NCBI RefSeq assembly: GCF_052119705.1
Contig: NZ_JBGQOP010000022.1
Location: 1 to 55,183 of the forward strand
Direction: 5' to 3'
Origin: Oceanimonas sp052119705
GTDB taxonomy: Bacteria > Pseudomonadota > Gammaproteobacteria > Enterobacterales > Aeromonadaceae
DNA: 55,183 bases
Part shown: piece after piece, positions 16,745 to 25,940 of the stretch
Position numbering within the stretch: the first letter of the stretch is position 1
Layout: every line of letters begins with the position of its first letter
Translations under genes and position numbers: made by a program
Notes under the pieces: model-generated
What the model was told of the DNA's origin: nothing
Databases searched by the model: none
The model's input: the letters and a program-made list of their open reading frames with translations, nothing else

Positions 16745-18013
16745 ATGCGGATTGCAATCATCGGCGGCGGTGTAATTGGTTTAACCACGGCGTTCGCGCT
16801 CATTAACAAAGGCCACAGCGTCGACTTATTTGAACAAGAGTCTGACGTGGGCCAAGCCACCAGCTTTGCCAATGGCGGCCAGCTGAGTTATCGCTACGTG
16901 TCACCGCTGGCGGATGCGGGTGTGCCTCTGCAAGCCTTAGGCTGGATGTTTAAAGCTGATGCGCCGCTGCGCTTTCGCCCGCAACTGAGCTGGCACCAAT
17001 GGCAATGGTGCTGGCGCTTCTTAACCGCCTGTCGGCACAGCGTGAATCAGCGTAACGGCGCCCACTTATTACGGCTCGCCCTGTTCAGTCAGTCGGTCTT
17101 GCATGACTGGCAGAAAAATAAGGATATAAACGACTTTTCATGGCGCGCCAATGGCAAGCTGGTGATTTATCGCGATCAGGGCCATTTTCGCCACGCCGCA
17201 CACAAGATCAAAAACGACGCCCGACAGCACATATTAAATGTCGAGGCCTGTGTTGCGGCTGAGCCCGCCTTAGCCCACTTAGCTCCACAGCTGCAAGGGG
17301 GCATTTTCTCCGCCGGTGATGAGGTGGGTGATTGCCAGCTATTTTGTCAGCGCTTATTAGCGAGCTTAACGCAACACCCGCATTTCACCTTGCACACAGA
17401 GCAGCGCATCACGGGCCTTAAGGTGGAGCAAGGCCGAGTGCGCGCGCTGGACTTAGAGAATGGTCATTCTCAGGCCGAACAGTTCGAGGTAGACCAGCTG
17501 GTAGTGGCAGCGGGTATGGGCAGCCTAGGCTTATTGAAGAACGTCGGCATTAAGGTGCCCTTGTATCCGCTGAAAGGCTACAGCCTCACCTTGCCAGTGG
17601 CCGATTTAAGTACAGTGCCCAACACCAATGTCACCGATTATGACCGAAAAATAGTCTACGCAAGGCTAGACCAACAATTACGAGTGGCGGCCATGGTGGA
17701 TATAGGTGGTAAAGAGTCTGGCAGACATAAAGCGGCGCTCGATGCCGGGCGTATTGCGTCTTTGCGCCGCCAAGCGCAAGCCAGCTTTCCCGATGCGGGG
17801 GATTTTGCACAGGCGACGCCTTGGGCCGGCTTCAGGCCAGCAACACCGGAGGGCACGCCCATTATCGGCGCCAGTACCATAAGTAATCTGTGGCTTAATC
17901 TTGGCCACGGCAGTTTAGGTTTTACGCTCGCCTGCGGCAGTGCTCAAGCATTGGCCAATTTGATTAATAATGAAGCAAGCCCTATCGACTTAACGGGCTT
18001 ACAGGGGCAGTAA
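16745..18013 (+). CDS. D-amino acid dehydrogenase, DadA-like
   Basis: This FAD-dependent oxidoreductase of about 422 residues starts with the dinucleotide-binding MRIAIIGGGVIGLTTAFAL. It continues with a DadA-like block (TSFANGGQLSYRYVSPLADAGVP) and ends with the FAD-contact region WAGFRPATPEGTPIIG and NLGHGSLGFTLACG. DadA enzymes oxidise D-amino acids to keto acids and pass electrons to the respiratory chain at the inner membrane. The ATG at 16745 begins the Rossmann fold directly; longer in-frame starts would run through the divergent LysR gene. The next genes encode a TAXI-type uptake system, which may import its substrate. The exact substrate is not visible. Confidence 0.87.
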   Translation: MRIAIIGGGVIGLTTAFALINKGHSVDLFEQESDVGQATSFANGGQLSYRYVSPLADAGVPLQALGWMFKADAPLRFRPQLSWHQWQWCWRFLTACRHSVNQRNGAHLLRLALFSQSVLHDWQKNKDINDFSWRANGKLVIYRDQGHFRHAAHKIKNDARQHILNVEACVAAEPALAHLAPQLQGGIFSAGDEVGDCQLFCQRLLASLTQHPHFTLHTEQRITGLKVEQGRVRALDLENGHSQAEQFEVDQLVVAAGMGSLGLLKNVGIKVPLYPLKGYSLTLPVADLSTVPNTNVTDYDRKIVYARLDQQLRVAAMVDIGGKESGRHKAALDAGRIASLRRQAQASFPDAGDFAQATPWAGFRPATPEGTPIIGASTISNLWLNLGHGSLGFTLACGSAQALANLINNEASPIDLTGLQGQ

Positions 18014-18096
18014 CCGTCATTTTTATGCGTTCGCTCTCGCTTAGGCACAATAAATTAGCAATAACGCTAACTTTACATTAACGTATTTCATATATG

Positions 18097-18132
18097 TGAC
18101 TAATTATACAGGGATATTTTTACTGTTAGTCA
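18097..18132. promoter_or_regulatory. Inverted repeat upstream of the TAXI operon
   Basis: TGACTAA at 18097-18103 is repeated inverted as TTAGTCA at 18126-18132, around an AT-rich core. It sits about 55 bp upstream of the solute-binding protein start and may be an operator or part of a leader hairpin. No known factor can be named. Confidence 0.35.
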
Positions 18133-18185
18133 TGTAGATATTTTATTGGGAAGTCGCCCTAAGCAATAAGAATGGAGAGTCATAT

Positions 18186-19139
18186 ATGATCAAGCTAGTT
18201 ACAGGAGCCATGACGGCACTTTTACTGAGCACGCAAGTCAGCGCCGAAGCGCGTTACGTTACCATAGGTACAGGTGGTCAAACCGGCGTTTATTACACTG
18301 CGGGTCAGTCGGTATGCCGTTTATTAAACCGTGGTGCGGCTGAGCATGATATTAAATGTAATGCGCCCTCTTCTGCCGGTAGCGTCAGCAACATAGTGGC
18401 ACTGCAAAACAAAGATTACGACTTTGGCTTTATTCAATCGGATCACCAATATAAGGCGCTAGAAGGCCAAGCACCTTTTGATAAAAAACCAGTAAAAAAT
18501 CTACGTGCCGTGTTCTCACTGCAAAGTGAGATCCTCACCGTAGTGGTGCGCAAAGACAGTAACATCAACAACTTTGAAGACTTAAAAGGTAAGCGCGTCA
18601 ATATCGGCGTACCCGGCTCAGGCAGCCGCGACACCTTCGATGAAGTTATGGCCGCCAGCGGCTGGGATAAGAGTACCTTCGCCTTGGCAGCCGAGTTAAA
18701 ACCGGCTGAAATGGCGGCGGCCTTGGGCGATAACAACCTAGATGCCATTACTTATGTAGTGGGCCACCCCAGTGGTGCCATTCAAGAAGCCTTGACCACG
18801 GCGGATGCTAAGCTGATCCCCGTCACGGGTGATGGCGTCGATAAGCTGTTGGCTCAAGCTAGCTACTTTGCCAAAGCCGATATTCCTGCCGGTTTGTATC
18901 CCGGCGTAGATAAGCCTATTCCGTCCATCGGCGGCAAAGCCGTATTGGCCACCACAGAAGAAACCGATCCAGAAGTGGTGTATCAGTTGGTGAAGTCGGT
19001 GTTTGATAACTTAGATCGTTTCAAACGCTTGCATCCGGCCTTTGCCGAGCTGAAAGCCGAAGACATGATCTCAGTGGGCATTACCGCGCCCTTACACGAA
19101 GGTGCTAAGCGTTACTATAAAGAGAAAGGTTGGTTATAA
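18186..19139 (+). CDS. TAXI-family TRAP transporter solute-binding protein
   Basis: The 317-residue protein begins with a signal peptide (about residues 1-21, ending VSA) and then the family hallmark YVTIGTGGQTGVYYTAG, so it is a periplasmic TAXI receptor. Other TAXI blocks are VCRLLNRG, SAGSVSNIVAL, QSDHQYKA and VNIGVPGSGSRDTFDEV. TAXI receptors work with a fused TRAP permease and many bind glutamate or similar acids; the ligand here is not known. AATGGAGAG precedes the ATG. The permease gene follows after 186 bp, with a hairpin between them. Confidence 0.93.
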   Translation: MIKLVTGAMTALLLSTQVSAEARYVTIGTGGQTGVYYTAGQSVCRLLNRGAAEHDIKCNAPSSAGSVSNIVALQNKDYDFGFIQSDHQYKALEGQAPFDKKPVKNLRAVFSLQSEILTVVVRKDSNINNFEDLKGKRVNIGVPGSGSRDTFDEVMAASGWDKSTFALAAELKPAEMAAALGDNNLDAITYVVGHPSGAIQEALTTADAKLIPVTGDGVDKLLAQASYFAKADIPAGLYPGVDKPIPSIGGKAVLATTEETDPEVVYQLVKSVFDNLDRFKRLHPAFAELKAEDMISVGITAPLHEGAKRYYKEKGWL

Positions 19140-19147
19140 TGCCTAGG

Positions 19148-19180
19148 CTAAAGCCCGTCCTCCATGAGGTCGGGCTTTAG
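19148..19180 (+). terminator. Perfect 10-bp hairpin between TAXI receptor and permease genes
   Basis: CTAAAGCCCG at 19148-19157 pairs perfectly with CGGGCTTTAG at 19171-19180 around a 13-base loop. There is no T tract after it, so it may be a partial terminator or an mRNA-stabilising structure. Either would make the receptor more abundant than the permease. Confidence 0.6.
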
Positions 19181-19325
19181 CCATATAAGGTTAATCATAT
19201 AAATAAGAGACGCGCATCAAGCTTAAACTGTTAAATGACGTATTCTTACCTTAAGTCAAACCTCTGCTGAGCGATTAAGCAGAGGTTTACTCTTCTCTAT
19301 AGCCCAATTTAACTAGGTATAACCT

Positions 19326-21905
19326 ATGTCCGAAAAACAATTGTCCGTAGAGGAGCTGATCGCCCAAGATGTGGGTGCCCGCTCGCCCCAAGGCATAATG
19401 GCCAAAATCAGTGCCGGACTCGCTTTGCTCTGGTCGCTATTCCAGTTATGGATTGCCTCACCGCTGCCGTTTATGGTCGGCTTTGGCATTTTTAACAGTA
19501 CCGAACAGCGCTCCATCCACTTGGCATTTGCCCTACTCCTGACGTTTTTAGTGTTCCCAGCGCTTAAGTCTTCTCCGCGTAATCGCGTACCGCTGTTGGA
19601 TATTGCGCTGGGCCTGATTGCCGCTGCTAGTGCCGCTTATCTATTTATTTTTTATCAAGAATTATCCCAACGCCCCGGCACCTTAACCACTGCCGACCTG
19701 ATCACCTCCTGTGTGGGTATCGTTTTATTATTAGAAGCCACCCGCCGTGCACTGGGTCCGCCATTGGCCATTATCGCCTTGGTGTTTTTAGCTTACAGCT
19801 TGGCCGGCCCTTATATGCCGAGCTTATTAGCCCACAGAGGCGTGACCTTTAGTGCGCTAGCCAACCATCAGTGGATCACCACCGAAGGCGTGTTTGGTAT
19901 CGCGCTGGGAGTATCGACCAGCTTCGTATTTTTATTCGTATTGTTTGGCGCCCTGTTAGAGCGCGCCGGTGCCGGCCACTATTTTATTCAGTTAGCCTTT
20001 AGCTTACTTGGCCATATGCGTGGCGGCCCCGCCAAAGCGGCGGTGGTGGCGTCTGGCTTAACCGGTATGATTTCCGGCTCCTCAATTGCCAACGTGGTGA
20101 CCACGGGCACCTTTACCATCCCCATGATGAAACGCACCGGATTTTCAGCAGAAAAAGCCGGTGCCGTGGAAGTGGCCTCGTCAGTGAATGGCCAGATCAT
20201 GCCGCCCGTGATGGGCGCCGCCGCCTTCTTGATGGTCGAATACATTGGTATGCCCTATGTCGAAATCATCAAACATGCCTTCTTGCCCGCGGCTATTTCT
20301 TATATCGCCCTGCTTTATATAGTGCATTTAGAGTCCATGAAATTGGGCTTAGAGCCCATAGGCGGCCGCGTCCCTAAAACCTGGTTGCGCCGCTTAACCG
20401 GTTTTGCCTTTGGCGTTACCTTGACCTGTGGCTTGTCATTGGCTGTTTATTACGGCTTGGGCTGGTTGAAACCCGTGCTCGGCGAGCATGTGCTACCAGG
20501 GGTGAGCGTATTATTGGCCATCGCCTATTTAGGCTTATTAAAAATTGCTGCCAGTGTGGCACCCTTACCGCCGGAAGACCCTAACGCCAAGTTAGATAAA
20601 CTGCCCGAGACCCGCGCCGTGCTGTTATCTGGCCTGCATTTCTTGCTGCCGGTGGTGGTCTTGGTGTGGTGTTTGATGGTCGAGCGTTTATCGCCGGGCT
20701 TGTCGGCCTTTTGGGGCAGCATGATGCTGGTGGTGATCTTAATCACTCAGCGTCCACTGCTGAGCTGGATGCGCCGCGATAGCAGCCATAAAGATGGCCA
20801 TTTTATGGCCGGCCTAGTGGACTTGCGTGAAGCGCTGCTAGCCGGTGCGCGCAACATGATTGGCATAGGTATCGCCACCGCCGCCGCTGGGCTCATAGTA
20901 GGTGCCGTATCGCAAACCGGCGTCGGCTTAGTATTGGCCGACTTGGTCGAGCTGTTGTCGATGGGTAACTTGCTGCTGATGCTGCTACTGGTGGCGGTGT
21001 TTAGCCTGATCTTAGGCATGGGCTTGCCCACCACCGCCAACTACATAGTGGTATCTAGCTTGCTCGCTCCTGTGGTGGTGACGCTTGGTCAACAAAATGG
21101 CTTAATAGTGCCGCTCATTGCCGTGCATATGTTTGTGTTTTACTTCGGCATTATGGCGGATGTAACGCCACCGGTGGGCTTAGCGTCCTTTGCCGCGGCG
21201 GCGGTCTCGAAAGGCGATCCGATTAAAACCGGCATCACGGCGTTTTATTACAGCCTGCGCACTGCCGCATTGCCGTTCTTGTTTATCTTTAATACCGACT
21301 TACTGCTGATTGATGTTAGCTTCTGGCACGGGGTGCTCATCTTTATTATTGCCACCGCGGCTATGCTTATCTTCGCCGCCGGCACCCAAGGCTTCTTCTT
21401 GGTGCGCAGCCGTTGGTATGAAGGTGTGCTGTTATTATTAGTGGCCTTTACCCTGTTTCGCCCGGGTTTTTGGATGGACATGATCCACGACCCGTATCGT
21501 GAAGTGCCCGCATCTCAACTCGAACAAGTGTTGGATACCCTGCCCGCAGACAGCCAGTTACGGCTGCGGGTGAGCGGTTTAGATGCGGTGGGTGACATCA
21601 AAGAGTTCAGTGTCTTGCTGCCAGTGCCCTCGGGTGACACAGGTGCCGAGCGACTCGAAAAGCTGGGCCTGATGCTCTATGAGCAAGACGGCAAGGTATT
21701 GATCGACAGTGTGTCTTTCAACAGCCCCGCCGCCGATGCCGGCTTAGACTTTGATCAGCAAATCATGCTGGTACGTGCGCCCACCGAGCGCTGGACCAAA
21801 GAGTTAATGTGGATCCCTGGCTTCTTAGTGCTGGCGCTAGTGGTTTGGCTGCAACGCCGTCGCTACCCCGTAAAGGAGCGCCACCCGCTGCCTAGCATTA
21901 TGTAA
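19326..21905 (+). CDS. Fused TRAP transporter permease (DctQM type, TAXI system)
   Basis: At 859 residues this is the fused small (4-helix, DctQ-like) and large (12-helix, DctM-like) TRAP permease that goes with TAXI receptors. The large part shows GLTGMISGSSIANVVTTGTFT, the EVASSVNGQIMPPVMGAAAF stretch and LGMGLPTTANYIVVSSLLAP. About 120 soluble residues near the C-terminus (roughly 715-830, including DLVEL-like and FNSPAADAGLDF segments) look like the small PDZ-like extension often seen in this family, followed by a last membrane helix (FLVLALVVWL). Transport is driven by an ion gradient, usually sodium. A terminator follows. Confidence 0.93.
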   Translation: MSEKQLSVEELIAQDVGARSPQGIMAKISAGLALLWSLFQLWIASPLPFMVGFGIFNSTEQRSIHLAFALLLTFLVFPALKSSPRNRVPLLDIALGLIAAASAAYLFIFYQELSQRPGTLTTADLITSCVGIVLLLEATRRALGPPLAIIALVFLAYSLAGPYMPSLLAHRGVTFSALANHQWITTEGVFGIALGVSTSFVFLFVLFGALLERAGAGHYFIQLAFSLLGHMRGGPAKAAVVASGLTGMISGSSIANVVTTGTFTIPMMKRTGFSAEKAGAVEVASSVNGQIMPPVMGAAAFLMVEYIGMPYVEIIKHAFLPAAISYIALLYIVHLESMKLGLEPIGGRVPKTWLRRLTGFAFGVTLTCGLSLAVYYGLGWLKPVLGEHVLPGVSVLLAIAYLGLLKIAASVAPLPPEDPNAKLDKLPETRAVLLSGLHFLLPVVVLVWCLMVERLSPGLSAFWGSMMLVVILITQRPLLSWMRRDSSHKDGHFMAGLVDLREALLAGARNMIGIGIATAAAGLIVGAVSQTGVGLVLADLVELLSMGNLLLMLLLVAVFSLILGMGLPTTANYIVVSSLLAPVVVTLGQQNGLIVPLIAVHMFVFYFGIMADVTPPVGLASFAAAAVSKGDPIKTGITAFYYSLRTAALPFLFIFNTDLLLIDVSFWHGVLIFIIATAAMLIFAAGTQGFFLVRSRWYEGVLLLLVAFTLFRPGFWMDMIHDPYREVPASQLEQVLDTLPADSQLRLRVSGLDAVGDIKEFSVLLPVPSGDTGAERLEKLGLMLYEQDGKVLIDSVSFNSPAADAGLDFDQQIMLVRAPTERWTKELMWIPGFLVLALVVWLQRRRYPVKERHPLPSIM

Positions 21906-21943
21906 GCTGCAGCGATTAATAGCGTGATGATTCAATGCCTCAC

Positions 21944-21970
21944 AGCCCCAACCTAGTTGGGGCTTTTTTA
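21944..21970 (+). terminator. Rho-independent terminator after the TRAP permease
   Basis: AGCCCCAAC pairs with GTTGGGGCT around a three-base loop and is followed by six Ts. Confidence 0.9.
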
Positions 21971-22385
21971 TGATTTACGAGTGAGGAGTGAGGAGTGAGG
22001 CTGGTGGAATGGCCCGACTAAAGTAGACACCTATTTATGCAGCATTAAGTTGCTGCGCACATGCGTAAGGGTAAATCCTCCCAGCGAGTACTTGGCACTT
22101 GGTGATCTCTTTCCTGCCACTCATCACCATTCACACCTGACAAACAAAAACCTGAATACTTATGAACCTCAGCCATAATGCTGCCTTATTTAGGTTTTTG
22201 TAGCTGCCACTTGTTTATAAACAGAAAGTTTCGGCAGGCCAGCTTTGCTGGCAATCTTTAAATAAAAACATAAAACCGTGGCGAAGTCCTCTTCGCCGAA
22301 GAGACGGCCACCTACGTTGTAACCCATTGAATCTATTGACGCTTAAGTTACTGAAACATGGCTGAACTTTGTGGGTAATCAGGAA
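21971..22385. other. Gene-free region with repeats and a possible insertion-sequence end
   Basis: No gene is seen. A GTGAGGA tandem repeat lies at 21980-22001. Just after it, 22004-22031 (ggtggaatggcccgactaaagtagacac) resembles the terminal inverted repeats of IS3-family elements, but no transposase remains. A copy of the dispersed element also found at the left edge of the window lies at 22265-22340, with an internal stem around cgaag-tcctcttcg. Confidence 0.4.
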
Positions 22386-22415
22386 CAAAAAAGCCCTGAC
22401 GCACGGTCAGGGCTT
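22386..22415 (-). terminator. Rho-independent terminator of nhaD
   Basis: AAGCCCTGAC at 22391-22400 pairs with GTCAGGGCTT at 22406-22415. On the minus strand the stem is followed by a T tract. Confidence 0.88.
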
Positions 22416-22439
22416 GTTGAGATATCAGGCTATCCAGCC

Positions 22440-23885
22440 TTAGCCAAAGATATTGAAGCTCTCGGCATTCAACCACAGGTGCACCATCATACTGGCTACG
22501 TAGCCGAGCAAAATCACTGGAGCCCACTTCAGGTGACCACCGAAGGTGTACATGCCGCGCGCTTGTCCCATTAAAGCCACACCCGCCGCCGAGCCCACCG
22601 ACAACAAGCTACCGCCCACGCCCGCAGCCAAGGTGACCAGCAACCAGTTACCGTGAGACATTTCAGGGTTCATGGTTAATACCGCAAACATCACGGGTAT
22701 GTTATCGACCACAGCCGAGATCAAGCCGATGGCAATGTTGGCATAAGTCGCATCCCAGTTGCCGTATAACAGCTCAGAGCCCAGCGCCAAGTAACCCATA
22801 AAGCCGAGGCCACCCACACACATCACCACGCCGTAGAAGAACAATAAGGTGTCCCACTCAGCACGAGCCACCTTGCTGAACACATCAAACGGCACCACGC
22901 TGCCTAAGCGTTCCAAGGCTTCTTCATCGCCACGCTTGGCGGCCATAATTTTTTTGCGCGCCACCGAACTCTCCAAGGTTTGACGCAGGTAATAGCCGAA
23001 AAATTGTAAGTAGCCGAGGCCCGTCATCATGCCCAGTACCGGCGGCAAGTCGAGCACGCTTTGGCAGGCCACGGCGGTGGCTACCGTCAACAAGAATAAA
23101 AAGACGATGCGCAGTGCGCCTCGCTTCAATACGGCTTTTTCATACACAGCCACTGGGCAACGATTTTCAATAAAGAAACTCATGATAATGGCCGGGACTA
23201 AATAGTTCACCACAGCCGGAATAAACAAAATGAAGAACTCATTAAATTCAATGATGCCCGCTTGCCACACCATTAAAGTAGTAATGTCACCAAAGGGGCT
23301 AAAGGCACCACCGGCGTTAGCGGCGATAACGATATTAATGCAGCAGATATTGATAAATTTCTTATCGCCCTCGGCCACCTTGATCACCACGGCACTCATC
23401 AACAGCGCCGTGGTTAAGTTGTCTGCCACCGGCGAAATAAAGAACGACAAGATACCGGTGAGCCAAAATAACGACTTATAACTAAAACCGCGGCGGATCA
23501 TCCAAGAACGCAAGGCATCAAACAGGCCGCGGTCTTCCATGGCGCTGATATAGGTCATGGCCACCAGCAAAAACAGCAACAGCTCTGCGTATTCTAATAA
23601 GTTATGACGAAAGGCTTCTTTGGGTAGGTCACCGATGCCATTATTCATATAGACCCAACCGATGGCGACCCAGATAATACCTGCGGCCACTAATACCGGC
23701 TTAGACTTTCTCAGATGCAGATATTCTTCGGCCATCACCAAGATGTAGGCGAAGGCGAACACGGCGAGCGCAAACATACCTATGTTGGTATGAGTTAAAT
23801 CCAGCGGCAATTCAGCCGCCGCAACTGAAGTACTGAACAGTAAGCCCAGCCCTCCTAAGGTGAGTAAAGACAGCTTCCTTTGCAT
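22440..23885 (-). CDS. nhaD: Sodium/proton antiporter NhaD
   Basis: NhaD exports Na+ or Li+ in exchange for protons and matters in salty or alkaline conditions. The 481-residue, many-helix protein matches the family of marine and halophilic bacteria (Vibrio, Halomonas). It has a signal-like first helix, AMEDRGLFDALRSWMI, the FISPVADNLTTALLMSAVV segment with a likely ion-binding Asp, NAGGAFSPFGDITTLMVWQ, and SAVVDNIPVMFAVL with another buried Asp. The ATG at 23885 has an AGAGAG purine run upstream. A low-complexity TTATTTTGG direct repeat sits immediately upstream (about 23900-23940). Confidence 0.95.
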   Translation of the reverse strand: MQRKLSLLTLGGLGLLFSTSVAAAELPLDLTHTNIGMFALAVFAFAYILVMAEEYLHLRKSKPVLVAAGIIWVAIGWVYMNNGIGDLPKEAFRHNLLEYAELLLFLLVAMTYISAMEDRGLFDALRSWMIRRGFSYKSLFWLTGILSFFISPVADNLTTALLMSAVVIKVAEGDKKFINICCINIVIAANAGGAFSPFGDITTLMVWQAGIIEFNEFFILFIPAVVNYLVPAIIMSFFIENRCPVAVYEKAVLKRGALRIVFLFLLTVATAVACQSVLDLPPVLGMMTGLGYLQFFGYYLRQTLESSVARKKIMAAKRGDEEALERLGSVVPFDVFSKVARAEWDTLLFFYGVVMCVGGLGFMGYLALGSELLYGNWDATYANIAIGLISAVVDNIPVMFAVLTMNPEMSHGNWLLVTLAAGVGGSLLSVGSAAGVALMGQARGMYTFGGHLKWAPVILLGYVASMMVHLWLNAESFNIFG

Positions 23886-23898
23886 GTTTTCTCTCTCT

Positions 23899-23941
23899 TT
23901 TTGTTATTTTGGTTATTTTGGCTTTTTTGTTATTTTGGCTA
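23899..23941. repeat. Short direct repeats of TTATTTTGG upstream of nhaD
   Basis: The word ttattttgg occurs three times in about 40 bp, in a T-rich block close to the nhaD start. It may be slippage-prone and could affect nhaD expression. Confidence 0.6.
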
Positions 23942-24163
23942 TAGCTATTAGGGTGTTTTTTACTCTATGTTCTACAAATGAAGCCTAACATAAAGCCCTC
24001 GACAAAGTGCCTCGCATTCTTAGCACTGGCTCGCATTTTTCAAGTCGAAATGCGCCAGATCAAACTTAAGCCTAAACCTCTGCTAATCCTTTCATTTAAG
24101 CCCTGCTAGCTGCCCCAATAAATGGCACAGGTTAACGTCGCCACTCGATTTTTATCGACTAAA

Positions 24164-24177
24164 AGTAAATATTTACT
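24164..24177. promoter_or_regulatory. AT-rich palindrome upstream of argA
   Basis: AGTAAATATTTACT is a perfect 14-bp palindrome about 65 bp upstream of the chosen argA start. Its AT-rich dyad recalls an ArgR half-site pair but does not match the ARG-box consensus closely, so the regulator is uncertain. Confidence 0.35.
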
Positions 24178-24240
24178 CTTGTTTTTTGCATGATTTTTCA
24201 CGAACATGCTGTTTTAGCCTTTGTTAGCCAAGGATGCTCT

Positions 24241-25569
24241 GTGCGCGATATAGATGCAGCATTAGTAAAAGCGTTTCGTCAATCTAGCCCCTATGTGAAT
24301 TTACATAGAGGCTCTACTTTCGTGGTGATGTTGGGCGGCGAAGCCATAGATCAAGAAAACTTCCCTAATATCATCAGTGATATAGCGCTATTGACCAGCC
24401 TTGGCATTCGCTTAGTGATAGTGTTTGGCGCCCGTCCGCAAATTGACCGAGGCTTGAGCGAGGCCAAGTTAGACAATGTGTTTCATAAACACACCCGCGT
24501 GACCGATGAGCACAGCTTTCGCATCATCAAAGACGTGTGTGGCGGCCTGCAGATGGACATAATGGCGCGCTTATCCATGGGCTTGATTAATACACCCATG
24601 CAAAATGCCCGCATCAACGTGGTGACCGGTAACTTTGTGACCGCTCAGCCCTTGGGTGTAGACGACGGCGTCGACTATCAACACTCAGGCCGGGTGCGCC
24701 GTATTCACACCGACGCCATCAATCACCAATTAGTGAATGGCGCTACCGTGCTTATCTCGCCCATTGGTTTCTCTGTCACAGGTGAGAGCTTTAACTTATC
24801 GTCCGAAGAATTAGCACGTCGCTTAGCCATTGAGCTAAAAGCCACTAAGTTGATTGGTTTTTGCTCCCAGCTGGGCGTGCTTAACGAAGAAGGCGTGGCC
24901 ATTCCTGAATTGTTCCCAGAACAAGCCGAAGAACACTTGCAACAGCAGATAGCCGAGGGCGATACCTTGTCTGGCACGGCGCGCTATCTGCGCGCGGCCA
25001 TTGCCACCTGCCGCGCCGGCGTGCCACGCAGCCATCTGGTGAGCTACAAAGAAGATGGCGCCCTTATTCAAGAGCTGTTTACCCGCGACGGCTTAGGCAC
25101 CCAATTGGTGAGCCTAAGTGCCGAGCAGGCCCGTCAGGCACGCATCGACGACATAGGTGGCATCTTGGATCTGATCCGTCCGCTCGAAGAAGAAGGCGTC
25201 TTGGTGCGCCGCTCCCGCGAACAGCTAGAGATGGAGATAGATCAGTTCACCATCATCGAAAAAGATGGCGCCATTATTGGCTGCGCCGCCTTATATCCCT
25301 TCCCAGAAGAAGCCATGGCGGAAATGGCCTGTGTGGCCATACACCCAGACTACCGACGGGGCAGCCGCGGCGACATGTTGTTGCTTAAGGTAGAAGAGCA
25401 GGCGAAGAAGCGCGGCATGAGCCGACTGTTTATCTTAACCACCCGCTCCATTCATTGGTTTAGAGAACGCGGCTTTGAGCCGGTAGACGTGAGCGCGCTG
25501 CCAATGGGCAAGCAAGCGCTGTATAACTACCAGCGTCGCTCGAAAATTATGATGAAAGACTTAATCTAA
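24241..25569 (+). CDS. argA: N-acetylglutamate synthase
   Basis: ArgA acetylates glutamate in the first step of arginine synthesis. The N-terminal amino-acid-kinase-like domain holds TFVVMLGGEAID, LVIVFGARPQID and the arginine-feedback region GGLQMDIMARL. The C-terminal GNAT acetyltransferase domain holds MACVAIHPDYRRGSRGDMLL. I chose the GTG at 24241 because an AAGGA-like site lies six bases upstream, and the 442-residue product (starting MRDIDAALVKAFR) then matches E. coli ArgA (443). The in-frame ATG at 24190 would add 17 residues without family support. Confidence 0.93.
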   Translation: MRDIDAALVKAFRQSSPYVNLHRGSTFVVMLGGEAIDQENFPNIISDIALLTSLGIRLVIVFGARPQIDRGLSEAKLDNVFHKHTRVTDEHSFRIIKDVCGGLQMDIMARLSMGLINTPMQNARINVVTGNFVTAQPLGVDDGVDYQHSGRVRRIHTDAINHQLVNGATVLISPIGFSVTGESFNLSSEELARRLAIELKATKLIGFCSQLGVLNEEGVAIPELFPEQAEEHLQQQIAEGDTLSGTARYLRAAIATCRAGVPRSHLVSYKEDGALIQELFTRDGLGTQLVSLSAEQARQARIDDIGGILDLIRPLEEEGVLVRRSREQLEMEIDQFTIIEKDGAIIGCAALYPFPEEAMAEMACVAIHPDYRRGSRGDMLLLKVEEQAKKRGMSRLFILTTRSIHWFRERGFEPVDVSALPMGKQALYNYQRRSKIMMKDLI

Positions 25570-25581
25570 GTCTTTCATCAG

Positions 25582-25609
25582 TTGACAATAAAGCACTAGC
25601 TAGTAAAGA
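25582..25609 (+). promoter_or_regulatory. Promoter for the lysine riboswitch and lysC
   Basis: A consensus TTGACA at 25582-25587 and TAAAGA at 25604-25609 are 16 bp apart, directly after the argA stop and directly before the riboswitch. Confidence 0.7.
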
Positions 25610-25610
25610 T

Positions 25611-25808
25611 GTGTGGCCCGATTTTCGGGCAGAAGAGGTGCGTTATTCAGGTAACCGGTGCTAGGAGCTGCTACTCCCATCATGCTCGGCCAGGGGAGAT
25701 AACGCCGAGAGGAGCTCAAGAGCAGTTTGAGCTCCTCGGCTATGAGGGCTGAATCCTTCAGGCTGTCGCCTAACCAAGGGCTGGCGTGCTTCTAAGTGAC
25801 CTTTGGTC
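25611..25808 (+). promoter_or_regulatory. Lysine riboswitch (L box) upstream of lysC
   Basis: The segment follows the E. coli lysC leader closely. A small hairpin gcccgattttcgggc is followed by AGAAGAGGTGCG at 25631-25642, the AGGTAACCGGTGCTAGGAGC block, a GCCGAGAGGAGC stem arm closing with GAGCTCCTCGGC, then GAGGGCTGAATCCTTCAGGCTGTCGCC. The P1 helix can form between AGAAG (25631-25635) and CTTCT (25789-25793). A competing stem of ACCAAGGG (about 25773-25780) with CCTTTGGT (25800-25807) may be part of the expression platform. Binding of lysine should lower lysC expression, since lysine is the end product. Confidence 0.88.
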
Positions 25809-25822
25809 TTGACTACAAGTAA

Positions 25823-25940
25823 CCGTAAGGCGTGAAGTGTAGGCGTGACAAGTAAACCGTAATTCGTAGATCCTGAGCGCTATCACAGCACCTGACCTCA
25901 TGTTTAACGCTTCACTCTTCACCCCCTCACTCCTCACTGT
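25823..25940. repeat. Inverted dispersed repeats inside the lysC leader
   Basis: gtaaggcgtgaagtgtaggcg (about 25826-25846) faces cgcttcactcttcaccccctcactcctcac (about 25909-25938). These belong to the window-wide GTGAGG/GTGAAG repeat family and lie between the aptamer and the lysC ribosome-binding site. Confidence 0.6.
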
